Origin: Bacteroidota bacterium
GTDB taxonomy: Bacteria > Bacteroidota > Bacteroidia > Cytophagales > Cyclobacteriaceae
Assembly (NCBI GenBank): GCA_023417955.1
Contig: JAEZDW010000296.1
Span: forward strand, 1 to 11,934
DNA: 11,934 nt
Reading direction: 5' to 3'
A program made the translations under genes and the position numbers. The notes under the pieces were generated by a model, which was not told the origin of the DNA, did not search any database, and worked only from the letters and a program-made list of their open reading frames with translations. Shown here piece by piece: positions 1-7,900 of the stretch (positions within the stretch are counted from its first letter, which is position 1; each line of letters begins with the position of its first letter).

Positions 1-43
1 GTGCTACTCTGAGTCGCGGATCATCGAAGAGTATGAGATTCAT
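1..43 (-). CDS. Start of a GlmU-like sugar nucleotidyltransferase (partial, runs off the left edge)
   Basis: Reading the minus strand from an ATG at 43, the frame stays open to the window edge and gives MNLILFDDPRLRVA. From memory of the family, this pattern (hydrophobic strand, FD, then a short segment with an arginine, followed by LLPFTxTRP) is the usual N-terminus of the Bacteroidota putative sugar nucleotidyltransferase, a GlmU-related protein often encoded next to type B L31. The gene is co-directional with rpmE2 but separated from it by a terminator. It has its own perfect TAnnTTTG -7 element at 71-78, which would give a leader of about 22 bases. Only 14 codons are visible, so the family call rests on this short match and on gene order. 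The nucleotide-binding and acetyltransferase regions lie outside the window. Confidence 0.55.
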   Translation of the reverse strand, partial: MNLILFDDPRLRVA

Positions 44-70
44 GAGGGTTTAGTAAAATTTTCTTAGCCC

Positions 71-103
71 CAAAAATAGAAGAGTGAAACGCCGATACCA
101 GAA
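71..103 (-). promoter_or_regulatory. Putative promoter of the left-edge sugar nucleotidyltransferase gene
   Basis: On the minus strand the bases at 71-78 read TATTTTTG, a perfect match to the Bacteroidota -7 element TAnnTTTG, 27 bases before the ATG at 43. The -33 element is weak: only TTCTG-like bases lie about 20 bases further upstream (near 98-103). The call rests mainly on the -7 match and its position. Confidence 0.45.
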
Positions 104-160
104 CTCGCTGAGACTGTGGGCGCCCACGCTTAAAAAAAAAATCGCCGAACTGCTTATAAA

Positions 161-192
161 GAAAAAAGCCCCGGCTGTCCAGGGCTCTTTCT
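161..192 (-). terminator. Rho-independent terminator of rpmE2
   Basis: On the minus strand, AAGAGCCC and GGGCTTTT form an 8-bp stem with one G-T pair around a loop of about ten bases, and the right arm runs into a T-rich tail. It starts about 20 bases after the rpmE2 stop codon, so it should end that transcript before the left-edge gene. Read from the plus strand the hairpin is also followed by a pyrimidine-rich stretch, so it might work in both directions. Confidence 0.75.
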
Positions 193-210
193 CTCCACAG
201 AAGAAGGATA

Positions 211-459
211 TTAGGATTTCTTCTGATACTTGTTTTTGAACTTCTCCACACGGCCTGCAGTGTCAACAAACATCTTCTTGCCGGTGTAGAATGGATGGGA
301 TGCGGAACTTACCTCGACCTTGATAACAGGGTATTCCTTTCCATCTTCCCATTTAATGGTTTCTTTGGTTGCGTACGTCGAACGGCTCAGAAACTTGTAA
401 TCGCTGGATGTATCCCAAAAAACGACGTCTCTGTATTCCGGGTGAATGCCTTTTTTCAT
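211..459 (-). CDS. rpmE2: 50S ribosomal protein L31, type B (zinc-free form)
   Basis: This 82-residue protein is a structural component of the large ribosomal subunit, bridging to the small subunit near the central protuberance. It opens with MKKGIHPEYR and contains the family segments SSDYKFLSRST and SHPFYTGK, with a basic lysine-rich C-terminus. It has no cysteine, so it is the type B form, which lacks the CxxC zinc site of type A. In several bacteria, though not shown here, the type B form replaces the zinc form when zinc is scarce. Its length is normal for the family. The ATG at 459 is the only sensible start. A good Bacteroidota promoter lies about 35 bases upstream and a terminator follows. 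It is divergent from the wzi-like gene. Confidence 0.95.
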   Translation of the reverse strand: MKKGIHPEYRDVVFWDTSSDYKFLSRSTYATKETIKWEDGKEYPVIKVEVSSASHPFYTGKKMFVDTAGRVEKFKNKYQKKS

Positions 460-492
460 ATCTCTGCTACTGATTTTTCCTTAAAAGGACTG

Positions 493-523
493 CAAAGATA
501 GGGAGGTCGACCTTATTTACAAT
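493..523 (-). promoter_or_regulatory. Bacteroidota-type promoter of rpmE2
   Basis: On the minus strand, ATTG (520-523) is followed after exactly 19 bases by TATCTTTG (493-500). This matches the -33 TTTG / -7 TAnnTTTG promoter, with one mismatch in the -33 element. It would start transcription near 486 and leave a leader of about 27 bases before the rpmE2 ATG. No Zur-like operator is obvious by eye. Confidence 0.6.
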
Positions 524-718
524 ACCTTTTCCAAACTTTTGCGCGACGATGGGCAATCCGTTACCTTTAACCCCGCATCGAACGGTTTCGATGCCGCCGG
601 CGCACCCAACAGCCGGTTAATGAATGAAAGTCCTGAAGATCAGAAAATTTATCGATCCCTGTGGTCTAAGCGTGGGTTTTGTCCAAAATAGCCCGTTTTT
701 TTTACGCAATTTTCCATT

Positions 719-2407
719 ATGAACCGTGTTCTGATCGTCATAATCACGTTTTTGCCCCTCCTTGGCGCAGCCCAAAGCACGTACGTTCCCCTCAATGAAG
801 ATTATTACCACCAGGTCGACCGGTATGAAATAAAAACCGGCCGCGTGATGCCAAATCTGTTTACCGGAGTCAAACCCTGGCAGCGGTCCAAAATCGTCTC
901 TTTAGTTGATTCCATTTCAAGCGAAAATTTCGCCTCCAAAAGCGACGCGTTCAACCGCGAATACCTTATGGTCGACAGCTGGGAATGGTCAGAAACCCCC
1001 TCCGCCGACAGCGAGAAGCCCGTTTTGAAGCATTTTTATCGCAAGAAACCGGATCTGTACCACGTTGCGGAAAAATGGTTTGACCTCCACATCAACCCGG
1101 TCTTGCACGTCGGCGCCGGCAAAGACTCACGCCTTGATGACGTACTCTATATAAACACACGTGGTGTCGAGGTGCGTGGCATGGTAGATAAGAAAGTTGG
1201 GTTTTACACCTACCTCGCCGACAACCAGACGCTCATGCCGTCTTATGCCAACGAACTGTTTCTGCGTAGCAAGCTCGCCGTGCCTCACGAGGGCTTCTGG
1301 AAAGGTTTTAAAGATGGCCCTGCCGTAGATTTTCTGCACGCCCGGGGTTATATAAGCTTTAGAGCGACACGTCACATTGATATGCAGTTCGGCCATGATC
1401 GCCATTTTATCGGCAACGGGTACCGGTCCCTTATCTTCTCCGATTTTGCGCCACCAACCTGGTTTATCAAAGCGAATGTGAAAGTATGGAAGATCAACTA
1501 CCTTTTCCTGCTCAATCAAATGGTGGCAGACGTTACAGGCAATGTCAGCGGACTTACTTCTATGGACCGTGGATACCCGAACAAATACTCTGCACTGCAT
1601 CACCTTAGTATTAATATTGGTAAGAAGTTAACTCTTGGTGTTTTTGAGTCGGTGATTTTCAGTCCGGATGATCCGGAAGGAACCGACCACTTCCGCCTCG
1701 ACTACCTTAACCCGATTATCTTTTATCGCGCTATCGAACAACAGAATGGCAGCAGCGACAACGTCTTGCTGGGTTTTGATTTCAAACTTAATCCCGTGCG
1801 CAAGCTTTCATTTTATGGACAGTTCGTGCTTGATGAATTTGTGCTGAGCCACATTCGCGCTGGTGATGGGTGGTGGGCTAACAAGTTTGCTGTACAAATT
1901 GGCGGAAAATATATCGACGCGTTTTCCGTCCCCAACCTTGACCTCCAGGGTGAGATCAACATTGTGAGACCTTATACCTATACCCACGGAACCGAGTACG
2001 GCGATTATACAAGTTACCGACAGCCGATTGCGCATCCGCTTGGCGCAAACTTTAATGAAATGGTTGGCATACTCAGGTATCAGCCAATTCCGCGACTCAA
2101 CGTCACCGGCAAAGTTGTGCTGGCCAAAACCGGTCGCGACGATGAAGGTGAAAACTGGGGTGGTGATATATTGAAAAGCAATCGCGCACTGCAGCAACCT
2201 TTTGGTAACACGATTGGTCAGGGTGCTGCTAACACAATCATGTTGGGATCACTAACGGCATCATACCAATTTCGGCACAATCTCTTCCTTGACGGGACGC
2301 TTGTGCTGCGTCGAAGCGAAAGCGACCTTGCAACGTATAACAATAACACCAGCATAACATCGATGGCTCTGCGGTGGAATATCCCGCAGCGGCTGTATGA
2401 ATTCTGA
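719..2407 (+). CDS. Capsule assembly Wzi family outer-membrane protein
   Basis: The 562-residue protein begins with a signal peptide (residues 1 to about 18, cleavage likely after GAA). The rest is rich in alternating beta-strand segments with aromatic residues, as expected for an outer-membrane beta-barrel. The segments FGHDRHFIGNGYRSL, APPTWF, FRLDYLNPIIFYR and SFYGQFVLDEF are typical of the Bacteroidota branch of the Wzi family. In E. coli, Wzi is an 18-strand barrel with lectin activity that attaches capsular polysaccharide to the cell surface. In Bacteroidota the role is assumed rather than shown. Its stop codon is two bases before the ABC exporter start, so the two are almost certainly co-transcribed and probably translationally coupled. 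No clear promoter was found upstream: TTTG at 678-681 lacks a good -7 partner. Confidence 0.85.
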   Translation: MNRVLIVIITFLPLLGAAQSTYVPLNEDYYHQVDRYEIKTGRVMPNLFTGVKPWQRSKIVSLVDSISSENFASKSDAFNREYLMVDSWEWSETPSADSEKPVLKHFYRKKPDLYHVAEKWFDLHINPVLHVGAGKDSRLDDVLYINTRGVEVRGMVDKKVGFYTYLADNQTLMPSYANELFLRSKLAVPHEGFWKGFKDGPAVDFLHARGYISFRATRHIDMQFGHDRHFIGNGYRSLIFSDFAPPTWFIKANVKVWKINYLFLLNQMVADVTGNVSGLTSMDRGYPNKYSALHHLSINIGKKLTLGVFESVIFSPDDPEGTDHFRLDYLNPIIFYRAIEQQNGSSDNVLLGFDFKLNPVRKLSFYGQFVLDEFVLSHIRAGDGWWANKFAVQIGGKYIDAFSVPNLDLQGEINIVRPYTYTHGTEYGDYTSYRQPIAHPLGANFNEMVGILRYQPIPRLNVTGKVVLAKTGRDDEGENWGGDILKSNRALQQPFGNTIGQGAANTIMLGSLTASYQFRHNLFLDGTLVLRRSESDLATYNNNTSITSMALRWNIPQRLYEF

Positions 2408-2409
2408 TC

Positions 2410-4227
2410 ATGAAGATTTACCTACGGATATTGTCCTATGCGCCGAGGATTAAAGCCCAGTTCTTTAAATTCCTCATCACCGCTCTTGTCAGTGTAATCT
2501 TCAGCGCCGTCTATCTCGGACTTACGTTTCACATGCTGAACATCCTTTTTGATCAGGTCGAGGTTGTAGCAACCGAGAAGCCACCGTTTGCTTTTTCAAT
2601 TGACTACCCAAAGAATCTTTTCGAATATCATTTTCTTCAGGTTGTAGCGGAGCAGGGACGAGCAAGTGCACTGCTGTTCATCTGTTTCTTTATCGTCATA
2701 TTCGTTTTACTCTCCAACATTTTCAGGTACATCGAACGGATGACCGCCTCGAAGATCAAAGTCGACGTTGTCAAACACATGCGGATGCACCTTTTCAGAA
2801 GCGTGAGCCGAATGCAGATCAGCTTCTTCAATGATCAGCGCAAGGGTGACCTGATGTCGCGTTTCACCAATGATATGGGTGAGGTGGAAGGCTCCGTAAT
2901 GAATGGAATGAAAACGTTCAAGGAGCCCATCACGCTGGTGGTGTACATGATTGTACTGTTTTCGATTTCTTATAAACTTACACTCGTGACGATGATTGTC
3001 CTGCCAATTACCGGTGCAATTATTTCGAACATCATACGCAGGCTCAAGAAGAAAGCAAAGCTGAGCCAGGAGGCAATGGGACGGATTGTAAGTATTCTTG
3101 ATGAAACAATCACCGGTATGCGCGTAGTGAGCGCGTTCAATGCCCTCAATTTTATTACCGACAAGATGGATGGTGAAACGACTTACCACAAGAGAGTAAA
3201 CTTGTCAATAAGCCGGAAGAATGAATTAGCCTCTCCGTTGTCGGAATTTCTGGGTGTGCTCGTGGTAGCATTTGTAATTTACTTTGGAGGCCGTATGGTA
3301 CTGGAAGGCAGTGAGGAACTGGAACCAGCTGCATTCATAACGTTCCTTACGTTTTATGCGTCGATGATTCAGCCTGCGAAGAACTTCTCCAATGGAATAA
3401 CGTCATTGCAGAAAGGCACCGTCGCTGCACAACGGATATTCGCTTTCACGGAGATGATACCGACGATCCGGAACAAACCAAATGCAATCAACCTTGAGGC
3501 TTTTAACCGCGCGATCGAATTCAAGAATGTAACCTTCGCATACGACAAGGAACCTGTCCTTCGCAACATAAACCTCATCGTCGAAAAAGGTAAGACGGTG
3601 GCGCTGGTGGGGCCCTCCGGCGGCGGAAAGTCGACGCTGGCGGATCTCGTGCCCAGATTTTATGATCCGGACGAAGGCGAGGTGTTGCTCGATGGCGTGC
3701 CTTTGACGGACTACGAACTTGAATCGCTGCGCAGGCAAATGGGTGTCGTTACCCAGGAATCGATTTTGTTCAATGATACGATCTTTAACAACATTGCATT
3801 CGGCCTCGAAAACGTACGCGAGGAGGATGTGATTAATGCAGCTAAGGTCGCGAACGCCCACGACTTCATCATGCAGACGGAAAACGGATACCAGACTCAG
3901 ATCGGCGAGCGTGGTTCGAAGCTTTCGGGAGGTCAGCGCCAGCGCCTCAGCATTGCAAGGGCTGTGTTGAAGAATCCACCCATCCTCATCCTGGATGAAG
4001 CAACGTCTGCGCTGGACTCTGAATCGGAACGACTCGTGCAGGATGCGCTGAACAACCTGATGAAACACCGGACTTCCCTTGTCATTGCGCACCGTCTGAG
4101 CACGATTCAACATGCTGACGAAATCATTGTCGTGCAGGATGGCATGATCGTGGAACGTGGCGGACACGATGACCTCCTTAAGAAGGAGGGTCTCTATCGC
4201 AAGCTCAGCGAATTTCAGCGGGCCTGA
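2410..4227 (+). CDS. MsbA-type ABC exporter, fused membrane and ATPase domains
   Basis: A 605-residue half-transporter that would work as a homodimer in the inner membrane. The N-terminal half has about six hydrophobic helices (about 16-42, 84-104, 174-190, 191-212, 275-297, 305-325) with a rather long periplasmic loop after the first. The ATPase half is complete: A-loop Y378, Walker A GPSGGGKST (401-409), Q-loop Q449, signature LSGGQ (505-509), Walker B ILILDE with catalytic E530, D-loop SALD, and switch H561. This fits the type IV exporter group of MsbA and related lipid or drug exporters. The sequence cannot fix the substrate. Coupling to a Wzi-family gene suggests an envelope lipid, lipid-linked sugar or polysaccharide precursor. 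All catalytic residues are intact and the length is usual. Confidence 0.92.
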   Translation: MKIYLRILSYAPRIKAQFFKFLITALVSVIFSAVYLGLTFHMLNILFDQVEVVATEKPPFAFSIDYPKNLFEYHFLQVVAEQGRASALLFICFFIVIFVLLSNIFRYIERMTASKIKVDVVKHMRMHLFRSVSRMQISFFNDQRKGDLMSRFTNDMGEVEGSVMNGMKTFKEPITLVVYMIVLFSISYKLTLVTMIVLPITGAIISNIIRRLKKKAKLSQEAMGRIVSILDETITGMRVVSAFNALNFITDKMDGETTYHKRVNLSISRKNELASPLSEFLGVLVVAFVIYFGGRMVLEGSEELEPAAFITFLTFYASMIQPAKNFSNGITSLQKGTVAAQRIFAFTEMIPTIRNKPNAINLEAFNRAIEFKNVTFAYDKEPVLRNINLIVEKGKTVALVGPSGGGKSTLADLVPRFYDPDEGEVLLDGVPLTDYELESLRRQMGVVTQESILFNDTIFNNIAFGLENVREEDVINAAKVANAHDFIMQTENGYQTQIGERGSKLSGGQRQRLSIARAVLKNPPILILDEATSALDSESERLVQDALNNLMKHRTSLVIAHRLSTIQHADEIIVVQDGMIVERGGHDDLLKKEGLYRKLSEFQRA

Positions 4228-4233
4228 CGGTAG

Positions 4234-4281
4234 CAACAAAAGCTTGAAAAATGTCTTTTGTATTACACGCTTTGTTGTTTT
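4234..4281 (+). terminator. Weak imperfect hairpin after the ABC exporter gene, possible terminator
   Basis: CAACAAAAGC (4234-4243) can pair with GCTTTGTTG (4269-4277) with one bulged A, followed directly by TTTTC. The stem is AT-rich and the loop is 25 bases, so it would be weak. Its right arm overlaps the -33 element of the next promoter, so the match may be accidental. Confidence 0.25.
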
Positions 4282-4303
4282 CAGGAATTTTCGTTTACCT
4301 TTA
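4271..4303 (+). promoter_or_regulatory. Putative promoter of the small membrane protein gene
   Basis: TTTG at 4271-4274 is followed after 21 bases by TACCTTTA (4296-4303), one mismatch from TAnnTTTG. Spacing fits the Bacteroidota promoter and would give a leader of about 15-20 bases before the ATG at 4326. This makes the small gene a separate transcription unit from the ABC exporter. Confidence 0.5.
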
Positions 4304-4325
4304 GTTATTAACCGCCTATCCCGGT

Positions 4326-4646
4326 ATGAAAAAGAACAGGCTGATTTTTTATGGGTTCTTCGCCTTATTCCATCTCTTTATTTTCTTTTTCAGTTTATAC
4401 GTAGATTCCCAAAAGGACAATCTCCAGTTTCTTCTGTCCATGCAAAAGAAGATATGGATGATTAAGTATGGCTCCTTTGTCGGTCTCGTATTGCTCGCAA
4501 TCGATGTCGTATGGCTCTTGAGAGGTGAGCGTTCGCACTCGCGCGAGATGGCGAAACTTGAGTCTGAGATGACACAACTCAAGGCGAAACTTTTCGACCT
4601 GCAGGAAGATGCACGCAAGCCCCTGCCCCCTGCGGAAGGGAAATAA
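4326..4646 (+). CDS. Small two-helix membrane protein with coiled-coil tail, function unknown
   Basis: A 106-residue protein that I cannot assign to a named family. Two hydrophobic segments (about residues 7-24 and 44-64) would form a membrane hairpin. The linker between them carries KDNLQFLLSMQKKIW. After the second helix, residues about 68-97 are charged with heptad-like leucine spacing (EMAKLESEMTQLKAKLF), which looks like a short coiled coil, and the tail is proline-rich. A coiled coil at the end of a membrane hairpin usually means oligomerisation or docking of a partner, but this is inference. The ATG at 4326 was chosen because it starts just before the first helix and lies downstream of a promoter-like sequence. 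Its 98-base separation from the ABC gene argues against tight coupling. Confidence 0.75.
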   Translation: MKKNRLIFYGFFALFHLFIFFFSLYVDSQKDNLQFLLSMQKKIWMIKYGSFVGLVLLAIDVVWLLRGERSHSREMAKLESEMTQLKAKLFDLQEDARKPLPPAEGK

Positions 4647-4875
4647 TTCATCGGATCATTTCTAAACAACTTATTCGGTACTGCCTGTCCCGTTCGAATA
4701 TTTCTGCACTCGCGAATAGACCTTCCGTTGAACAGTTTATCATACGCGATAACCTTATTTATGAGGCGGACGATTGTGCAAAACCATCGGCATTCTGCCC
4801 GCTAATTTCAGGCATACTTTTTTTCTGCGGGGCACAAAACCGTCATAGAACAGTACAGGACAGAGGATAACATAA

Positions 4876-4935
4876 ATATCGAAGACCTTTGGTGAACCGG
4901 GTTTCCCGGTTACAATCCAAAACCCTTTCGATATG
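4876..4935 (+). promoter_or_regulatory. Nested inverted repeat overlapping the start codon of the secreted enzyme gene
   Basis: Three consecutive pairs of complementary arms lie on one axis: ATATCGAA (4876-4883) with TTCGATAT (4927-4934), TTTGG (4888-4892) with CCAAA (4917-4921), and AACCGGG (4895-4901) with CCCGGTT (4905-4911) around a TTT loop. That is 20 base pairs with two internal loops. The base of the outer stem includes the first two bases of the ATG at 4933. No T-tract follows, so it is not a terminator. In mRNA it could limit access to the start codon. As DNA it could be a binding site. Confidence 0.5.
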
Positions 4936-7900
4936 ATGAAACGTTTATCTTCACTCGCCGCGGCTCTTGTCTTTGGAACCGCAGCGTTCGCACAGTCGAC
5001 ACTGGCGTCCTGGAATTTCGCCGGAAACGGTGGCAACGCTTCAGTCAACGCAGGCAACCTTGCAACCGGTGTTTCATCCGCTAACGCGACTCTTGGCAGC
5101 GGACTAAATTCAATTAACTATCTCGGTAATTCACTCGCAGGCAGCGGCCAGACTGCAAGTACGCTGGCTACGGCATTGTCCACCAACGAATACATTTCGT
5201 TTACAATCACGCCGTCATCAGGACAGGTAGTTGCGATTACATCTATAAGGATCCGGCCTGTAAGCCAGAATCAGTCGCGCACTTTTGTTTTGTTCTCAAG
5301 CGTAAACGGATTCACCAGTAGTAATCAGCTTGGCTCATTCACCGCGAATGGAAACATGAATCTGCCGCTGCAGCAAATCAACGTTACCGGTCATAATAAC
5401 CTCGGCACAGCTACTGAATTTCGTTTGTATGTGTTCGGCGCTACGAACCAGTACGAGTCCGTCGGCATCGGCAACCGCCAATCCGGCTTAAGTGAAGACG
5501 ACATTATCATCGAAGGATCCGTTAGCGCCTCAGGTGGAACAGTATCTGCCGCATATACCAGCACAACGATCACCGTCAATGGCCAGCTCAATGAAAGTGG
5601 CTGGGATATTTCGAACGCCATTACGAAGCCCATTGTCGGAACGCCAAACAACACTGTCCAGTTCGGGGTCAGGTGGAACAATACCTATCTGTACGTTGGG
5701 GCGAACGTTCTTGATGGCAGCCTGCACAACGATTCGCCAACGCTGCCCTGGGAAGACGATTCGTTTGAGGTTTACATCGACGGAAACAATAACAAGGGTA
5801 CGTCGTACGACGCAAATGATCGTCAGATTGTAAAAGCGTACAACTCGTCAACGGTGTGGGCTAGCGGTAACAACACGTCAGGCATTCTTCATGCGACTGC
5901 TCCAATCACAGGTGGGTACAGTGTCGAGCTGGCAATTCCGTGGAGTAATATCGGGGTCACACCATCAGCAAACATGCAGATCGGATTTGATGTCGGCACG
6001 AACGACGATGACAACGGTGGTAATCGCGAAAGTCAGCTCATGTGGAACGGCGATGGCAACAACTGGACCAGTACAGCGAACTTTGGAACGCTCACCCTTA
6101 CTGGTGGACCAGCATCCCAGCTTACCGTGTCACCATCTTCGTTAAGCTTCACCAGCGGCGGTTCCTCGCAAAACATCGCGGTCACATCAAACATTGCATG
6201 GACCGTGAGTGACAATCAGTCGTGGATTAATGTAAGTCCCGCTTCCGGCAGCGGGAACGGCAATGTAGCCGTTACGGTGACTGCAAACACCGGATCGTCG
6301 CGTACCGGTACCGTTACTATCGCGGGCGGTGGCATTACGCGCAACATCAGCATCTCACAAAGTGCGACAGGTACAAATTATCCCAATGCAAACTCGTCAC
6401 TGGGAACAAATCTGGCCGGTGTGGTATCCTATGGGGCGGAATCTGCATTCATCAATCTTGCGAAGCGTGCGTTGCCGTGGACTACGGATGGACTCTGGCC
6501 GGGATCCGGCAACACGGTTCCGAACTCGTCACTCAATCATGCCGGCTACCTTAAAGGAGGCGTCACCGGCTGGTCAGCTGTGCTGTGGGATATTCCGGAA
6601 GCAGTGTCTGGTGACTATGTATTGCGCTACGACGGAACGGGAACGGTGTCACTTAGTGACAATGGATTTGGTGGCGTCACGCAGACGGCCTCGACACCGG
6701 GCCGCGTGACAGCAACGCTTACCAATTGCAGGTTTTTGTTGATTCACATTAGTTCAAATTCGACTTCGGCACCGGTGAGTAACATCCGTGTGACGCGAGC
6801 TGCCGATGAAAACTCAACCGACGTTTTTAACCCTGATTTTCTTTCAAACTGGGAGCGGTTTAACACGATCCGTTTTATGGACTGGATGGAAACCAACGCC
6901 AGCCCTGTACGCAATTGGCAAAGCAGCAGCGGCGACTACACCGAATTGACAGCGCCAAAGGAAAACGACTATTCCTATGCCCGCAAAGGCGTTCCTGTTG
7001 AAGTTATGGTTGCACTGGCAAATCGCCTTCATGCCAATCCGTGGTTCTGCATGCCACATGAGTCTGATAATAATTACAACACACAATTCGCGACGTATGT
7101 GAGAAACAACCTCACCTCTGATCTCAAGGCATTTGTCGAGTATTCAAATGAAACATGGAACAGTGGCGGATACCCGTTTACCGTTCAATACAATTACGTA
7201 AACAACCAGGGGCTGCAGGCGTGGCCGGGAATGCAGCCGTGGGAAGCCGGGCAGAAGTATCATGCACGCCGCAGTGGCCAGATATGGACGTTGTGGGAAC
7301 AGGTTTACGGTGATGCAAATTCGATCATTCGCGTTATGGGCGGATTTGTGGGGCATGCAAATACATTCTGGACAGATATGAAACTGCTCACCGACGACGT
7401 TTATGAAAAGACCGACGCGATCAATATCAACTTTTATTTTGGACACAACATTGGCAGTAGCAGTAATCCGGTGTCATCGGTGAACGAAGTGTTTCAAAAG
7501 ATACCAGCCGCGAAAACGGGATTGTATTATGATATCGATCAATTGAGAACGATACTCGCCAACGACACACGATATCAGCATATCAAGATCGTGGCGTATG
7601 AAGGCGGTCAGCATCTTGCGCAGTCGCAGGATGGCGGTCCGCACCAGCTACTCATCGATGCTAATCGCGACGCGCGTATGGGTCCCGAATATACCGACCT
7701 CCTCGATAACTGGAAACAACGCGGTGGTACATTGTTCTGCAATTTTTCGAGTACAAGTTTGCCAAGCCGCTACGGCTCGTGGGGAATTCTCGAAAAGCAA
7801 ACAGGCAACGCATCAAATCAACGTATCAAATACGACGCAATTATGAACTGGATGACGAACAACCCCAAGTGGTGGACAATCAAAGGCGGAGTGGCTTCGT

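Noticed and set aside
2..67. Plus-strand open frame at the left edge that could be the C-terminus of an upstream gene
   Set aside because: The minus-strand reading of the same bases gives a recognisable family N-terminus with its own -7 element and expected neighbour, which is a better explanation. A 21-codon open frame is not significant.
116..127. Perfect GC-rich palindrome GTGGGCGCCCAC followed on the plus strand by a run of ten As
   Set aside because: It is not a terminator in either direction: on the minus strand the T-run precedes the hairpin. A single 12-base palindrome without conservation data does not support a function.
3403..4239. 278-residue minus-strand open frame opposite the ABC exporter gene
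   Set aside because: The plus-strand frame carries every ABC ATPase motif, and the opposite frame is a shadow of its codon bias.
4756..4763. TATTTATG as a -7 element for the secreted enzyme gene
   Set aside because: It has one mismatch, and its best upstream partners are either 25 bases away (GTTG) or degenerate (TTTA at 17). I see no convincing promoter in 4647-4875.
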